This document shows, in pieces, positions 47,411 to 62,000 of a stretch of DNA of 64,000 nucleotides; position 1 is the first letter of the stretch, and every line of letters starts with the position of its first letter. Source of the DNA: Istiophorus platypterus (taxonomy: Eukaryota > Chordata > Actinopteri > Istiophoriformes > Istiophoridae). Below the pieces are notes generated by a model. It was not told the origin of the DNA. It was given only the letters and a program-made list of their open reading frames with translations, and searched no databases. A program made the position numbers and the translations under genes. The stretch is taken from assembly GCA_016859345.1 (NCBI GenBank), contig CM029131.1, positions 4,832,820-4,896,819 on the forward strand, read 5' to 3'.

Positions 47411-50063
47411 AGTCTCCCCCAGTGTAAATCTCTGCAGTATCCTAGTTTTTTGTTGTGACGTATTCCTCCAATTATTCTTGAATATGTAGATACATTTGTT
47501 TTTTGTGTGTTGTCAAGCAAGGTGATGCTACTTCTGAGGGAATATACAACACACCGAGGTGCTTCAGTATGTGCATCAAACTTTCAACTTTCTTTCTTTC
47601 AACGTTGCTCACTGTCCCACAGAGTTGAGGTGAAAGAGAATATTTGAAAGAAGGGTTATCGAATTGGAAGGCCACCGAGGATATATAAGAACGTCTGCCA
47701 GCGACTTTAAAGTGCAAATAATCTACAGTACTCTCTTTGGCGGACGGTTGTTTCCCCGATGTAATATAGCAACTGCTGAATGCTCGTCAGGGTTTACTGA
47801 CACAGCCAGAGCACATTCAAAGCAGACATCTATAGTAAAATGCCACAAAACAATGGGGAAAAAAAGACGTGTCCTTCGAGTCGCTGAGTCATTTCACGAT
47901 GACACTGGGATAGATGGTAGGAAAAAATAAGGAAATAAATAGTAAGTGACAGAAACAGAAAGGGAGAGTCAGACATATCGAATGAGTGAAACAACAGGAC
48001 ACGACAGAAATAGATGAAAGTTGCCTTGTGTGATTTTATGAAGAGTGCGCCCCAGACGCAGTGACATCAGCCCCCATGCTCAAGAGGAGATGTAATTTAG
48101 GAAAAGGCAAAGGTCTGTTCCCCACAGTGAGTTTGTGGCCGGTCACTGTGTCCCAGCAGACGACTGGAAAAGGTCTGTTTGTCAGAATCGGTTTTTCTTT
48201 TCGGGACCATTTCGGCCTTAGCATCCATTACTGAACCCCCTGAATTCATGCAACATTAAACTGGCAGTAACCCAGCTGGTCACTTTCTCCATCTGAATGA
48301 GACACCAGAGTGGGAGCCCTTTGAGGAAATGCACTCTGCAAAGGTACAGCATGATAGATGAAGCAATATTATTTGGCGTGAACCGATGTTTGGCCAAAAC
48401 AGGGAGCTTGATTTCATTAGGATTTTTCAACAGCAGTAAAATGCCTCTGGTGGACTATTCTCTGTGTAAGATTCATTTAAAGGGCATTTAAACGGGAACA
48501 GGGAATCATTTAATAGAAGTGTCATCTCTTAACCAATCCAATGAAGATTTATCTCCTACACAAGACCTCTTTATGAAATATCTGTGATTTTAAGCAGTAA
48601 TGTGGAAAATAATTTCACAGCGTTTGTCGTTCCGTCAACACTCATGTACGAACGAACCTCTCACCTCCCACAGTAAAATTGTCAGAATTATCATTGGCCA
48701 GTCACTTAGCCACCTTTTAACTGAAAGTGGTGCCTGGATTTTCCACAGATGCAAATTTACATCTAAAATGTTCTGCCCGCTAAACTTACGATGTGAAACA
48801 TAAATACTTATATCACAGATGTGCTCGACCAAAATTGTAGTTGTAAGGTGAGCAAAGTGCCAAGCTTCAATGGTGAATCTTGAGGTATATCATTGGGTAA
48901 GCCTTATTTATTGTATACACAACATATCAGATAAAAGCTAATGAAAAGTAACCATGAAGGATCCAGGCTGGATGTTAAATATCAAACTCAATACTATCAA
49001 TTCCACAGTATTTATAACCTCAGGTGTATTGTTTACAGCTAGGTTCATCTGCACTTAAGTTACAAGCATGTACATCCCAGGTAAAACCAGGTCAAGAAGA
49101 TATACATTAAATATCAATTTTGCTAATTAGTGAATCAATTTGCTGAATGAATCATGCTATTATCATAACGTACTAAAATACTCATAGTGGGACATGGGAA
49201 ATTGATTCATTTTAATGTTTCAAAGATTATAATATGTCAAAAATGATTGTTTTTACTTTGTACTTAATTGATACCGTAATAATGTATTACTAATAGTCAC
49301 AAATGGCAAATGGTTCGCACGGGTCCCCATGGGTCAGTGTCAAAGACTCTGACACAGCTTTACTTTGCTTTCTTTCTCCGTCCTCAGCTGAGCCACAATC
49401 ACAGTGATCGCGCCGCTCTCATCGCGAGTGGAGAATAAAACCACTTGCTACTGACGGAGTCAGCAAGAACAGAGCTGGGAGCTCCACCCCGTATTTATCT
49501 CGTCCCCCACCTCTCAAGTGGAGGGCGCTAAGGAGATGGTTTGGGACCCCAGCTCCACTTTACATGGAGCCTTTCATCTCCGCCACAAACAGAATGGGAG
49601 CTCGGTGAGAATAGAGATGCCTCGAACCCCTTGGACAGTCTTTTTCAGAAAGACACATGCCTCAGTTTTTACTGTTTTACTTTTCTGCCCCGTATATTTC
49701 AACTTATACTTCTCTTTCGTTGGTAATAAATGATCTACATGCTGTGTCATTAAAAACGGTATAAAAGTCTGATGTTTTACAGCAGTGCTGACAGGAAGTT
49801 AATGAAGCCTTTTCTTTCTTCTCTTTCCGTATTGTCAAACATTTCTGCCCCCAGCCATTGCTTGTAAGTAAGACTGTATTTTCACCAGTTGTCAACTTCT
49901 TAAAGGAAGAAAAAAAAGGGCTGAAACGAGTGTATATTACATCACTAATGCATTGCCTGTGCTGTTCTAAATTAAGAAAAAAAATACACAGTGACATCCT
50001 GTAAATACAAGATTTACTAGATCTGTTTTATCTAAAGCTAAGACACAATAATGTAACTTGCAG

Positions 50064-50095
<32 letters not shown>

Positions 50096-53000
50096 ACATT
50101 ATTTCAATAAGGTGAAATTAGAGGTACACTCTTTGATCAGCATCATACAACAAAAATAAAGTTTTTTAAAATTTTACACCGCTCAGAGTAATAAAGTTGT
50201 TTTCCCAGACAAGGTAAAAGGACTCCACACTGTCAATGTAGGACAGTCAGTCTCTCATTCTGAATATTTCTATACCTCTGATCTTTGTTTCTCTGTGGCT
50301 GTCATCGCTCCCACTTTGTTTACTCCATTTTTATTTATTTTATTCATTCAATTATTTATTTTTTTATATTGCTGCTGCTTGTCGTACTCATTTTAAATGG
50401 TTTTAACTTTCAGCTGGTGAAAGACATTTGTAAGTAGGCGATAGCAATGACCTTTTGCTGTGTTATGGACTGAGTACATTGTCTTTACACCGTCTGCAAG
50501 TACTAAAAAGGTACTTTTATGGGTCTAGAGAAGTAAATGAATAAAAACTGTGACAGTGCAGGTCCCCGGTGAAAGGCTACTATGTGTATACTGGGGGTAC
50601 CACTTGTGCAGGTGGAGGAGCTTGGTGGTTGTGAGTCACTGTTACGTGAGATACTCTCACTAATTTGTGTCTCTGCAGAAACCAGAAGTCCCAACAAATA
50701 CTTTTTTAAAAGGTTCTAAGGTGTTAAAAGCTGACCACCACCTTTAAATTGCACCAGAATAATACTTGTTTGCAGTTATGATTGTCAGTATCACAATTTT
50801 CTTCTTGCATAGCTACATTAGAAAGCTACACTAATAAGCCACAGAATTGTGTTTTTTGTTTTTTCTTAACAATACACCAGTGACCTGGAACTCATATAAT
50901 CCATTCATATTTTAGTTTAACACAAACTTTCTCCAGGATTGCATTAAGAAAGTATAACCATCACAGCTTTCCTTTGATTTTCTACTGTGCCCCAGAGTAT
51001 TTTTTCTCTTGTCTAATGACTCCAAGTTTTCATCCAACAGCTAAAATAGATGCAGAATGACATATTTGAGACTCGGCTCGGATCATTTACTGCTCCTCGT
51101 CATATCATCAAAATTCAAATTGCTGGCAGTTGTATATTTATGTTGTAGCTCTTCAGATCACTAGCTTTATATGCAGTTTGGTCATTCTTTTAACGGAGAG
51201 GAAATGGGCATTTTTGACAGCTGCCATTCAGAGAATAAACATCAGGATTTATAGCTACGCTATTTTGGTCAGAAAATCCTTGATTGGCCCCAGTCCAGAC
51301 ACCTGTAGATCGGCCTGGTGCATTCTTGCTTTAACTTCCATTTTGGGGTGTAGATCTTTGCAACATGTATCATTTTAGCTTGTATATTGCTGAATTGATT
51401 TAACTACAATGTGACTCAAGTTAAAGGGACATTCAGCACAACAGTCATGAGTCTTCTTCACGTTCAGGATACAGTACTTACATGGAAATTTAGCAACCAC
51501 CTGCTTATTCATGCCGCTGCATATTTGATTTTTATTCGGCAGTGTGAGAAAATGAACTGCACAGGTTACGTAATGAACAAGTTTCTACTAATGACAGGAC
51601 AATGAGCATCAGCCCCGAGTAGTGTCCCGAGATGTCCCCCTGCAGACACCTCTCTGGATCAGGTGTTTAGTGCAGAGTGAGCAGTGGGTTCACTTGACAT
51701 AGATGAAATAGATGAATTAGATGACTGCCAAGCTCGCCTGTGCTTAATAACTATCCTGTAAACTACATAAGTTCTCTGAAATGAACCATCACACCACTGC
51801 AGCCCTATTATACCCATGCCTGTGCATACATTCACACAACATGACTTATCTATTGAACTGTGAGCTGGTAACCTGGTATGACCAGTAGGTCATAAAGCAC
51901 GACTTCATTTTTTTATTTTTTTTTAACCAACAAGCTGTCAAATCCTAAAGAAAAACATTCTGCACAGTAGATGTCATCATCATATACAAGGTAGACAGAA
52001 CGGTGGACAGACATTTACCAACGGCGGTGTACTGAAGACTGTCCTAGAGCAACACTTGAGAGATTTCATAGTATCTTGATAAGAGAGGTGAGCATGGAGG
52101 GAAAGGCTTCCCTGTCTGGTGCCAACGCCGGCAGCTTCCCACTAATTCCAGGCAGTCACTTCACTCTCTACTGCCAATTTCGGCAAGAAAGAAACCTGCA
52201 ATTCGCCATTCCCCTGAAGGATGGTTAATCAATCTGACAAAGAGCCTTATGGTACTTCACAATAACTGATGAACGAGCTGCAGCAGTAGGTGGAGACCTT
52301 GTTGACACTTAGCATGATTGAATTATCCAGCTCAGTGTAGTCGCTGTCCCTGTTATTGTCCTGAGATGGGATGGTTAGAATGGTAAGAGGAAAAGAAAGA
52401 AAGGGATGTTCAAAATCTGTATGCACAGCCCATGCCATGGATCAATGAGAAGCAGCCATGTGGATCACCACGCTAGACCTGTGCAGTGGGCACTGGCAGG
52501 TTTCTTGCAAGGAGTGCTGCACACCAGCTGGAATACAGTTTACAGACATGCACTAGGAAACAGAGAAGTGAAACTACACGTGTGGATAAAGAGGGAGATC
52601 TCTCCCGAGCGCTCCTGAGAAGCGAAAGCTAAAAGGAGGCACTTCATCCGCTAAAACTGGCTGGCTGGTAGCGGCAGCTGTGTCCCACTTTGAGAACGTC
52701 GCTACCCCTTTCCCAAGAGTGACCAAAAAAGAACCAGAACAATCCCTTCATCTGGATTATGATGCCATCCCTGAGTTCTTTCCCACTCCTCCACATCCCA
52801 GACCGCGGCGGAAAATTTCAGGCTATTTCAGGTGCTTCAGGGATCACCTCTTTACTACAACACTTGACGGTACCCTTTTGTAAGCAGCAGTAGCCTGAGC
52901 CTAGAGCTGACAGCAAAGCCCTTTTCTTGTAAATTAGGGATCAGGTGTAATTAGAGATGTGCTCAATTAGTTGACAAAACTATTAAACATTTTTCCGCCC

Positions 53001-56000
53001 CATCAGGCAGCCCCCCCCCCAAAAGCTCTAATACCCGGATGTTGTAAACTAGCTAGATGGGAAGTGGGACAGATGACCACTTCATAAAACCAGCACAGAG
53101 AGAAAATGAAAATAAGATTGTCACAATAAACTGGCGTAGCAATGTGTGTCCACATACAGCAGAGGTGTGTGGACGTTAATCCTCAAGTAATGAAAGCTGC
53201 TGGTGCTAGCACTGCTACTCTTAGCCACACAAGGCAAAAACCTGTTCGAAGGCTGTTTACGTGCAGTCGCTGTGGTCGAGCTCGGTCCGAAAAGATAACG
53301 CAGCTCCCCACGTCGGTGACTCGTAAAAGGCAAATGCTCTGAATTGTGACTGTTTCCTGAATGTTTTCTCCCTTTCAGACTAGTCGATTAGTCTACATTC
53401 AAATTACGGTTTTGATCGTCAGAAAAAATTGTGAGGGAACATCACTTGTAGTGGTAGAAAGAAAAAAAGAAGAATCCGTGTTGTGGAATGCAGGTGCAAC
53501 CCCGAGGTTCCGGCAGCAAAGTTGACTTTTGTGGCATCACCAACCTTCGACAAAAAAAATAAATAAATAAATAAAAAAATTCTCTTTGCTGTTTGTTTGG
53601 ATCTTGTGAGGGGGGTAGCAAGGATGCCTTCTGCATAAGAAGATACAGCTCTTGTGGAGCTTCAAAAGCCCCTCATTTCTCGCCTTTCGAGAACCAAAAT
53701 GTGGAAGATTCGCCAAAACATATGAATGCTGAGATTAAGTCAGTGCCAGCCACTGCCATGCCAGTATAACCAATGTTTCTCCTCGCCGTCTGTGTGTGTG
53801 TGTATGTGTGCATGGCTCTGGTTGCTATGGTTATGCCTTTCTCTGGATCAGTCTGCAGGCGGATAAATAATGCACACTAATGCTGGCATAGTGACAGCAC
53901 TGCAGCAAGCTGTTGCTCACCTCAGCTCTGCTCTGGAAACACTCACAAATACAGATATAAATATGCTAATGTGGACATGCAACATGGATACATGTATCCG
54001 ACTTCATACACATACACATACACATACGATCCAGATACAGAATGCAACCTAAAGCACACGCAAGGTATTATTTATATCATCTATGATATTGATTGAAAAG
54101 AGCTGCCAGGCAGTCAGGCATGTTCCAGTAGAGTGAGATATCAAAGTTGGTTTTGACACAAGCCTGTCTAATGAAGCAGATGAATAAACTTTGATGGACT
54201 GATGTCAATACCTTCCCTGCTGCGGGATGCATTCAAAGGTCTCTACCAGCATTTGCCTCTTCAGGAATTGCCAGAAACACTAAATGTGCGATTTGACACC
54301 GCATGATGAAGGTGGAGTAAACGGCATCAACGCGGCATGCTGTTATCTTTATGTATGTGGTCCCAGGGTGAATAAAGATAGAATCTGGTATTCCTTTGTG
54401 CTGTCACTCACAAAGCGTCCACTGACAGGATGTTCATTTGCATATTTTTGCTTTGGTCCACATTATTTTTTGCACGGGTCGACATTTTTACAGTCTCGAG
54501 GGAGAAATCTTTTTTGTAGAAGAGGCAAAAATCAAATGTTCTTCTGGGAAATTTAGGATATAACTAACTGAGGAAGAGGCAGATGTGGTAGGTTTGGAAA
54601 AGAGAATGTTTGCATTGAAATAACTTTATTTTACAGTGATTCTCAGAGTAGATATTATCTACTAGCGTGTATTATACATTTCCTTTTATCACATTTTGGT
54701 TAACACCCAAGAATGAGCTCTTCATGTCCTTGCTGTGATGCGAAGAAAAAAAATGAATGCAGGTGGCAGGAGAAGAAAGTTGCGCATTAGTCACTGAGCT
54801 TTGAAATGGATGGTAAAGGAAAATTATGTTAAAAAAACAATTTATTTTTCCATCTCAATATGGAAATGTGTTGAGGGTGAACGACAAAGAAAGTGGTCTG
54901 TAGAATAATCTATAAATGAAAACATGCATTACTCAATCACACAGTATGTGGGTAGAAGAGTTCCTTTTATCAAAGTGATAAAAAAGGGCTGATAGAAGTG
55001 ATATGGAGACTTAAGTACAGGGGACAAATGGCAAAGAGAGACACAAAAGAGACAGTGAGATGGGGAGTTTTTTATGTCCTTTATTGAATGCTTGGATGAG
55101 TCATTGTTCATAAGTCTGTCTTGATATAAGAAGAAAAAATATCATTTTATTTCTACTCCAGAAAGATAGCAGTGCTATTTTTACTGTGTATTCGTTCATG
55201 TCAGAGTCTAGGCACACATGTTATAGCTCATGTGGGCTTGGAATCAAAGCTTACGTTCTAAAAAGGAAATAGATAAATGAATAAAACATACTGTCTGATT
55301 TTTCAAAGTCAAGCACTTTTATGGTTCACAAACTTAAATCCCCCTTTCCCCCAATCTTAAATCTTGCAATAAACCACCTTTTGCACTCCATACACGCAAG
55401 AAATGAATGCAAAACATCACGCCATGCCATGGTTATAATGGAACGGGCTGCAGAGCGATTTCAAACACAGAACTGGTATTATGAACTTTCATAACCTTCT
55501 AACCAAATACACAGAATAGCTGCGAGAAGGCAATAACAGCAAGGAGAGCGCAGACAGGTTGGTGAGAAAGACAGTAAATAGAAAAGTGCAATAAGCCACA
55601 GTTACCAGGGTTCTCTGTTGCCAGTCAAGGTAAATCAAATTTATCAGGCCTGTCTGAACGAGGTGAGCTAAGGAGTGAATATTGGAGAAACACTCAAAAT
55701 GAACCCATTGATTGTAAAATGACCAGCACACTGAGGCAAAAAAGTCAACAGTTTGAACTTTACCATAACAGTCAGGAGCACCAAATCTCTTACCGAAAAT
55801 AGTCCCCACCAAATCGATTTTGTCTGAGAGATGTCTGTTAGAACTCAGTTTTAGGGAATATTTAGCCTTTTTTAAAATGATGTTATATAGTTGTGACCTT
55901 TTTTTTTAGTTCAAAAACCCTGGAACTTGCATTTTTCACAAAAGTCTGGAAAAGAAGGCAAGACAGACTATTTTTTTTTACTGTTAGCATTTATTCTTAC

Positions 56001-59000
56001 TTCTTCAGCCCTACATAGTATATTTTTTACTAGTGATTTATGAATTTACAGTGTCCTCTCTATTTTTGGACTTTCTCTGTTGTTTTGAAGTGTATATACA
56101 GCAGTCTGGTGCTGTCTTGTAAGAATTTGTCGGTAGGGTATTGTTATATGCATGACACAATAATAAAAAAATCATACATTCATTCATACAGACTCAGAAG
56201 ATGAATTCTAATTGCTTTGGGAATCCCCTGAATTCTCCTCTAGTGACACCATGAGGTTGATATTTGTGAATTTTTCGAAACTGACCGAAATTCCTAACCA
56301 GATGTTACATGTTTTATCATGCAAATTCATGCAGACATTTATAAGCTCCATCTCAATAGTCACACTTGCGATATTTGCGAGTGGTCAAGTGTCTGCTTGT
56401 GTGAAGTATTTTCAGTAATTGCCACAGTGTCCAAATACCCATTAAGACTTGGCAAGCATGTATCATATCTCTATAGGACACCTTTAGTCAATGTGGACAT
56501 CCTGCAAGTATGTGGCTGTAAGGAGCTAAGCTGTCCTGCTGGTTTAATTTGCACATAATCAATTAAGTAGAATCAATACAGTATAACAGTCACAGTTAGA
56601 TAACAGTGAAAAACAAACACATTAAGGAGCTGAAGGAATAATATAATCTATAATTATCAAATTACCTAAAAGTATCTAGGTCCAATCTGAATAAAGGAGA
56701 GATAATAATATAATTTTTTAACTTTTTTAAAAATTATTGATAAAACTCCATGCTATTCAATATTTTTGTTAATGCTCCAGATTGATACTGCATTTGTGAC
56801 ACTGTTAAGAAGAAAATATTTCTGATATTGAGTAGTAATATTGATGCTGAAAGCTACATTTCAGCAACAACCCTCTTAATGTCTGTCGATTACTGTTGAA
56901 TCTAAAATCAGATTTTTGGTGCGATACCAGCAGGTTACGTGGGAAGCTTGTCCTTTAACTAGGGTTCATCTGATGGATTGATCTTTGACAATGGAAATAC
57001 AGAATATATGGGAAAAAAAGCCTGGTGTGATCCATCATAAATGACACAAAAGTGGAAACCAGCCATAGTATTTTAAATACTGGGAGCCTGCTGTTTTTAT
57101 GGTAGTCCGTTTGATTGCAATCACGTCAAAGGCTTAGGGTCTCTCATCCACACTCCCACTTATTTCACACTCCTACTCACTCTGTTCTTTGGCATCACAG
57201 TGGCATGATGTGAAAAAAAAAAGAACAAAAACAAGGAAATAAAAGAAGATGAAGAGGATAAATGAAAGTGCAACAGACAAACAAGCAACCTCTCCTCTGT
57301 TTGAGTCCCATCAATGTCAGTTTTATTTAAATTTTGAGGTGCCATAATAACAACTACCAGTCAAACTGATGTGGATGGATATTTTGCGAGGCACATGGCT
57401 TTGGCAGCTAGACAGGACGATTAATATTTAACATGTGACGATGCTGAAAAGAAAAACACACATCTTGACACTTCAAATGACTTTAGCCCCATGCTTGAAA
57501 AGACAGATTTGTCAGTTCACACTTTAAAAAAAACGATAAACCATCCAGCACTATCTCATCAAATCAACATACTGGCCTTGCAAATCTAATGTTAAGAACA
57601 CTAAGTTACCATCTCGTTGTCGCCCACTGCAATTAAACAATTAAAAAACGATCTCATGTCCTCAAAGATCCATAATAGCATACCTTATCATCAGTATTCC
57701 CAATTGCTAATTTTAGGTCAACTGCCATATTGATTTCCCCATTGGTTCCGCCGACTGGTCACCGAGTCAAATGCTGAACTAATGATTCATTGCCACCATA
57801 TTTATTTAATGATCTGAGTTTAATTTCAAATTATGTGTCAGTCACAGTATGATCTCACACTGATAAATGGGACGGGAAAAAGAAGAGGAGGTCGCGAGTT
57901 CTATGGAATCTGTATTTGATAATTAATGCGGACACGGCTGGAGTGATGAATTCTGTTTGGCGCAGCAAAGAGCGGCGCATGTCATTCGCCGTTTTAAAAG
58001 AAAAAAGACCACATTTGAACTCGGGAAAAGGACACAAAAAGAAGAACACAAAAATCAACTATAATCACATCAGGCTTTGACAAACAAGTGTACACACAGA
58101 AGCTCTAAATTTGGGTGCGGTTGAGTGCACACTCAGAGAGGATCATTATCTTCATCTGGCCTTATTTTCCTTGTTTTCATTATAACAATGATTGTTCCTG
58201 CTCAAATTTCCTCACTTCATTGCTGATCTTCCGTATTTTTCACTGTAGTAGTTCTGCTTTCAAATGCATGTATAACATTCGGTGCAATATCACAAACTGT
58301 ATTTGCTCATCTAAAATTCAGCTCTGCTGAAAATAGTAACCGAATAATAATAATGAATTCAAGTCTTACAAGAGCATTTTTTTCGGCACTGACTCCCACT
58401 ATCTGTGGATGCACTTCTATGTTTCCTACCTGCATCCACACAGCTCCCCAGTTTGAAGTGCATGCTGGAAAATACTGGATGTAATATCTCATATAGCTGA
58501 TCAATTATTAAAAGGCTGAAGTGAATGTGTTTTTTCCCCTCTCATCAACAGTTTATATTTTTGAGCTTCTTATTCACTGCTGGTTTGTTAGAACCATTTC
58601 TTTTCCCTCTATAGCTGGTATTTAGTAGTAATGGAATTTGTTTATCCCCGTTGTATTATGTTGTAAAACTGGATGCATACTCTAAAAGATTAACCTTCAT
58701 AAATTGTTGAATATGTTAAAAGTGGATTGTTGGTTAATCATTAAAAACTGATGCAACACAGAGTAAAAGTTTTTCCGCAATGACAGCATTATTAAATTCA
58801 TGGCGTGCACAGCAATCCTTGCAAAATCCAAGTAAATTAGGTATTTGGGCAATTAATTAAATAAAATCCTTTTGATTGTATTCTCCTAAAAATGCCTCCA
58901 CTTAAAATTTACGTGATCTGACTCGTTTTTCTCGGTATTCAAATTATAGCCAGAAAACTTGAAAATGTTTAATATAGGAACGGATGCTGCTCATTCTCTA

Positions 59001-62000
59001 GGCTTCATTGTAGGACATAATCACCATCCACCAGTCAAAGGTGTATAGATACTTATTTATTGGTAGACACTTAATTCTCAACAGGACAATGAGCCCAGAC
59101 ATATAGTCAGAGTCACAGACAAGTGCCTTTAGAGACAAGAATAACCAAGTCCAGCAGCAGATGTTCTGTCCCCAACAGAGACCTGATATCAGCCTCATGG
59201 AGTCAGTTGGCAGGTGGTCACACCAGCTAATGGCTTGATTTAGATTTTTTCTCTTTACTGCAACTGGTATGATGCTAAGTGAAGGGAAAAAAAAACCCAA
59301 AAAACTATTCATGGCTTTATTTTTGAAAATCATCCTGATTTTTCTTTCAGCGTCTGAAACTGCTGTATATTCGATGAGACTGAACATGACGGGCAGATCG
59401 GCACTTAGAGCATCCATTTTTTTTTTTTCCGTGCATGAACAAAAAGAACCGAAGGCTTCTGCAGCACGTAGCTATTACCATGCCTGAATCAGGTTACACA
59501 GATCGCTCAAAGAAAAGATATTAGTCATACTGATTTTATGTAAGATACTTTGAGAACCTTCGCTATAAGATGGGTGAGCCGTGCAACGTTACTTCACTGC
59601 AATACAGTTCCTGAAATGAACTGAGATGGAACAGGTCTACGGCTACATGTATAAATACAGTTGTGCCAACTTTGCCAGCCAAGGGAATTCTTCCAGTAAA
59701 TTGGATTTACCCCAAAGGACGTCTATTAAAGAGTTCATGACTTTTGTTTGACTTTAGCCTCTGGATATCTAGCTACACCCTTACAGGTGTAATTCATGAT
59801 CTGGTGCCAAAGCCACAGTGCATTTTCTCTCAGTTCAGAAACTGCACATCCCTCATGCTCTACGTGTTCAGTTATTGTAGTATTTTTCTTTACTGTAGAT
59901 CTGGCGTTGCGTTAATTTCCCACACCGATACCAGGGTCTGTGTAGATAAAGTGCGCAGTCAAGTTGTTATCTAAACATTCATATCAAATTGCATTTGTCT
60001 GTGCCACGATGTGTTGACAATCTCCATGTTGTTTCTACAGTAGATGATTGACGGTGAGGGTACAAGCAAAACTGATAGCTTTCCACAAATCAGATAACAA
60101 TGAAGCACGAGTCGGCTGGTGTACCAGAGTTGGAAAAAGAGAACAGGGATGGAGCAGGGCAAGAAGAAAAAAAAAAATCATTCAGAGACCACTGCTTTTT
60201 GTGCTTTGTATCAGTGTTATTGTTTGGCTGGAGATTTGTCTTGCTGCCCACAGAACTGCTTTACCAAAACAGCACTGAGTACATTTTGCTGGAACACAGA
60301 TCCTTGCTTAATATGCTGGCAGCATAACAGATGTCCTGTTGCCCAATGTGAGGTAACTTCACTTGAGGCTTTTGTACCCGAATTGGAAAACTGACAAAAT
60401 TCACTACATTGCACTTGAACCAGTGTCTCTCAGGTGAACTGTTGTGCTATATGCAAATAGGCCAAAAAATACAGCTCCAAAAAAAAAAAAAGAAAAATGC
60501 AGCATGCAGCTTAAAATACAACATCTTTTTCTAGCCTTAGTAGATGCTCTGCCATGTCTCCTGAGCCTTTCCAGTTCTCCTCAGCTTTGTAAAGCATCAT
60601 CTAAATTCAATCGAAAATGCGAATACATGTAGTGGTATTCTTTCATAATAGTAGCATAAAGCAGCTCGGAATCAATAATTAGAGATTCCAAAAGCGAAGA
60701 CAAAAGGCTTTGATAGAAAACATTATCCCAGTGTGTTCTAGTAAAGACCGTTCTCCAGCCAGCAAGACTGTTTATTACATTAACATTAAACGCGCACTTA
60801 AAATTTTTTTTTGTATGGATTTATCTTCAAGAATCAGGAATGTGCTTCAAATGTCTTCAGTTTTTTTGTACAGATCTATAGCTGGCAGGTAGCGCTCACG
60901 TTTATAGTTGCGGGCCGACATTTAGTATGGCGACTGACAGTTTTACCTCTCATTGAAATCACTCTGACTACTCCTGTTCTCAGGCTGTAGTAGTAACTTT
61001 TCTCATCCTCTGAACTACTCAGTCTGAAGAGAAACCTTCATGAATTATGCTGACACTCTTAAGGCTCAAAGTTCTAATGCATTATGCTGAAATTAGGAGC
61101 GATACACCCTCAGCTTCAAGACTTTCTCAGAATTTGGCCGCTTGAGAGTTATTTTAAACTTGTGATGCTTTATGCATTTGGACAGAAGAAAGTTCCAGAG
61201 GCTTTTTTATTTTCATGCACATAAAGAAAAAAAAACAAAGAAACTCACAGCCAGGGTTTTTAAATTGCTCCATCGTTATTCTGTAAGACATGCTTTTTTG
61301 TTTGATAATTCTTTTTGAGCTGAGGCTCCTTTTTTGACGTGGGGACCACAGAGACGGCAGCGTGGACTTGGTGAGGTCTCCCCAAGGCTAGAGTTCAGCA
61401 GATTTCAGCTCAGATAGCCTCCACAGAATGCCAAAAAATACTGGCAAAACAAGTCCTTGAGAACTGCAAAAAGACTTCAAAATATCACAAATTTGTCCTG
61501 ACTGCTTAATAAATGCTAAGCCTGTCGTCTTCGGTGGTCACATTGCTGGGACTGAGGACATTTTCAGGCTTTCTTCCTCCGCCGCTCTCTAAACAATTTC
61601 ACAAATGCTCCGGATGAAGAGCAGGTGAGGAGTTTTACAAAAGACCCAGCCCAGACTGAATGCGGTCAATAAATGAAAATGCAAAGGTCACTGAGGGACA
61701 GCTGATAATTATATTACAATCTGCTCCGTCGTTCGGCAGAGGCATGAGCATGCATGCACTCGTGTGTGTGTTACCATTCAGCGCTGTGTGTGGGACCTGC
61801 TGCTGTGGCCTGCTGATGAGAAGCTGTCGAAAGATCGAGACTCTCCATTGTTCTCTGAGGAATCAATAGGATACCTATCAAAACGGTGCGATATCTGTAA
61901 TATGAGGCTGATTAGTTCAAATGAGATAACGGGAATTAAAATGGATGAAACAGAACAAAAGGATAGGAAAGAGACAAGGAGACGGACTGAGCCTGATGCT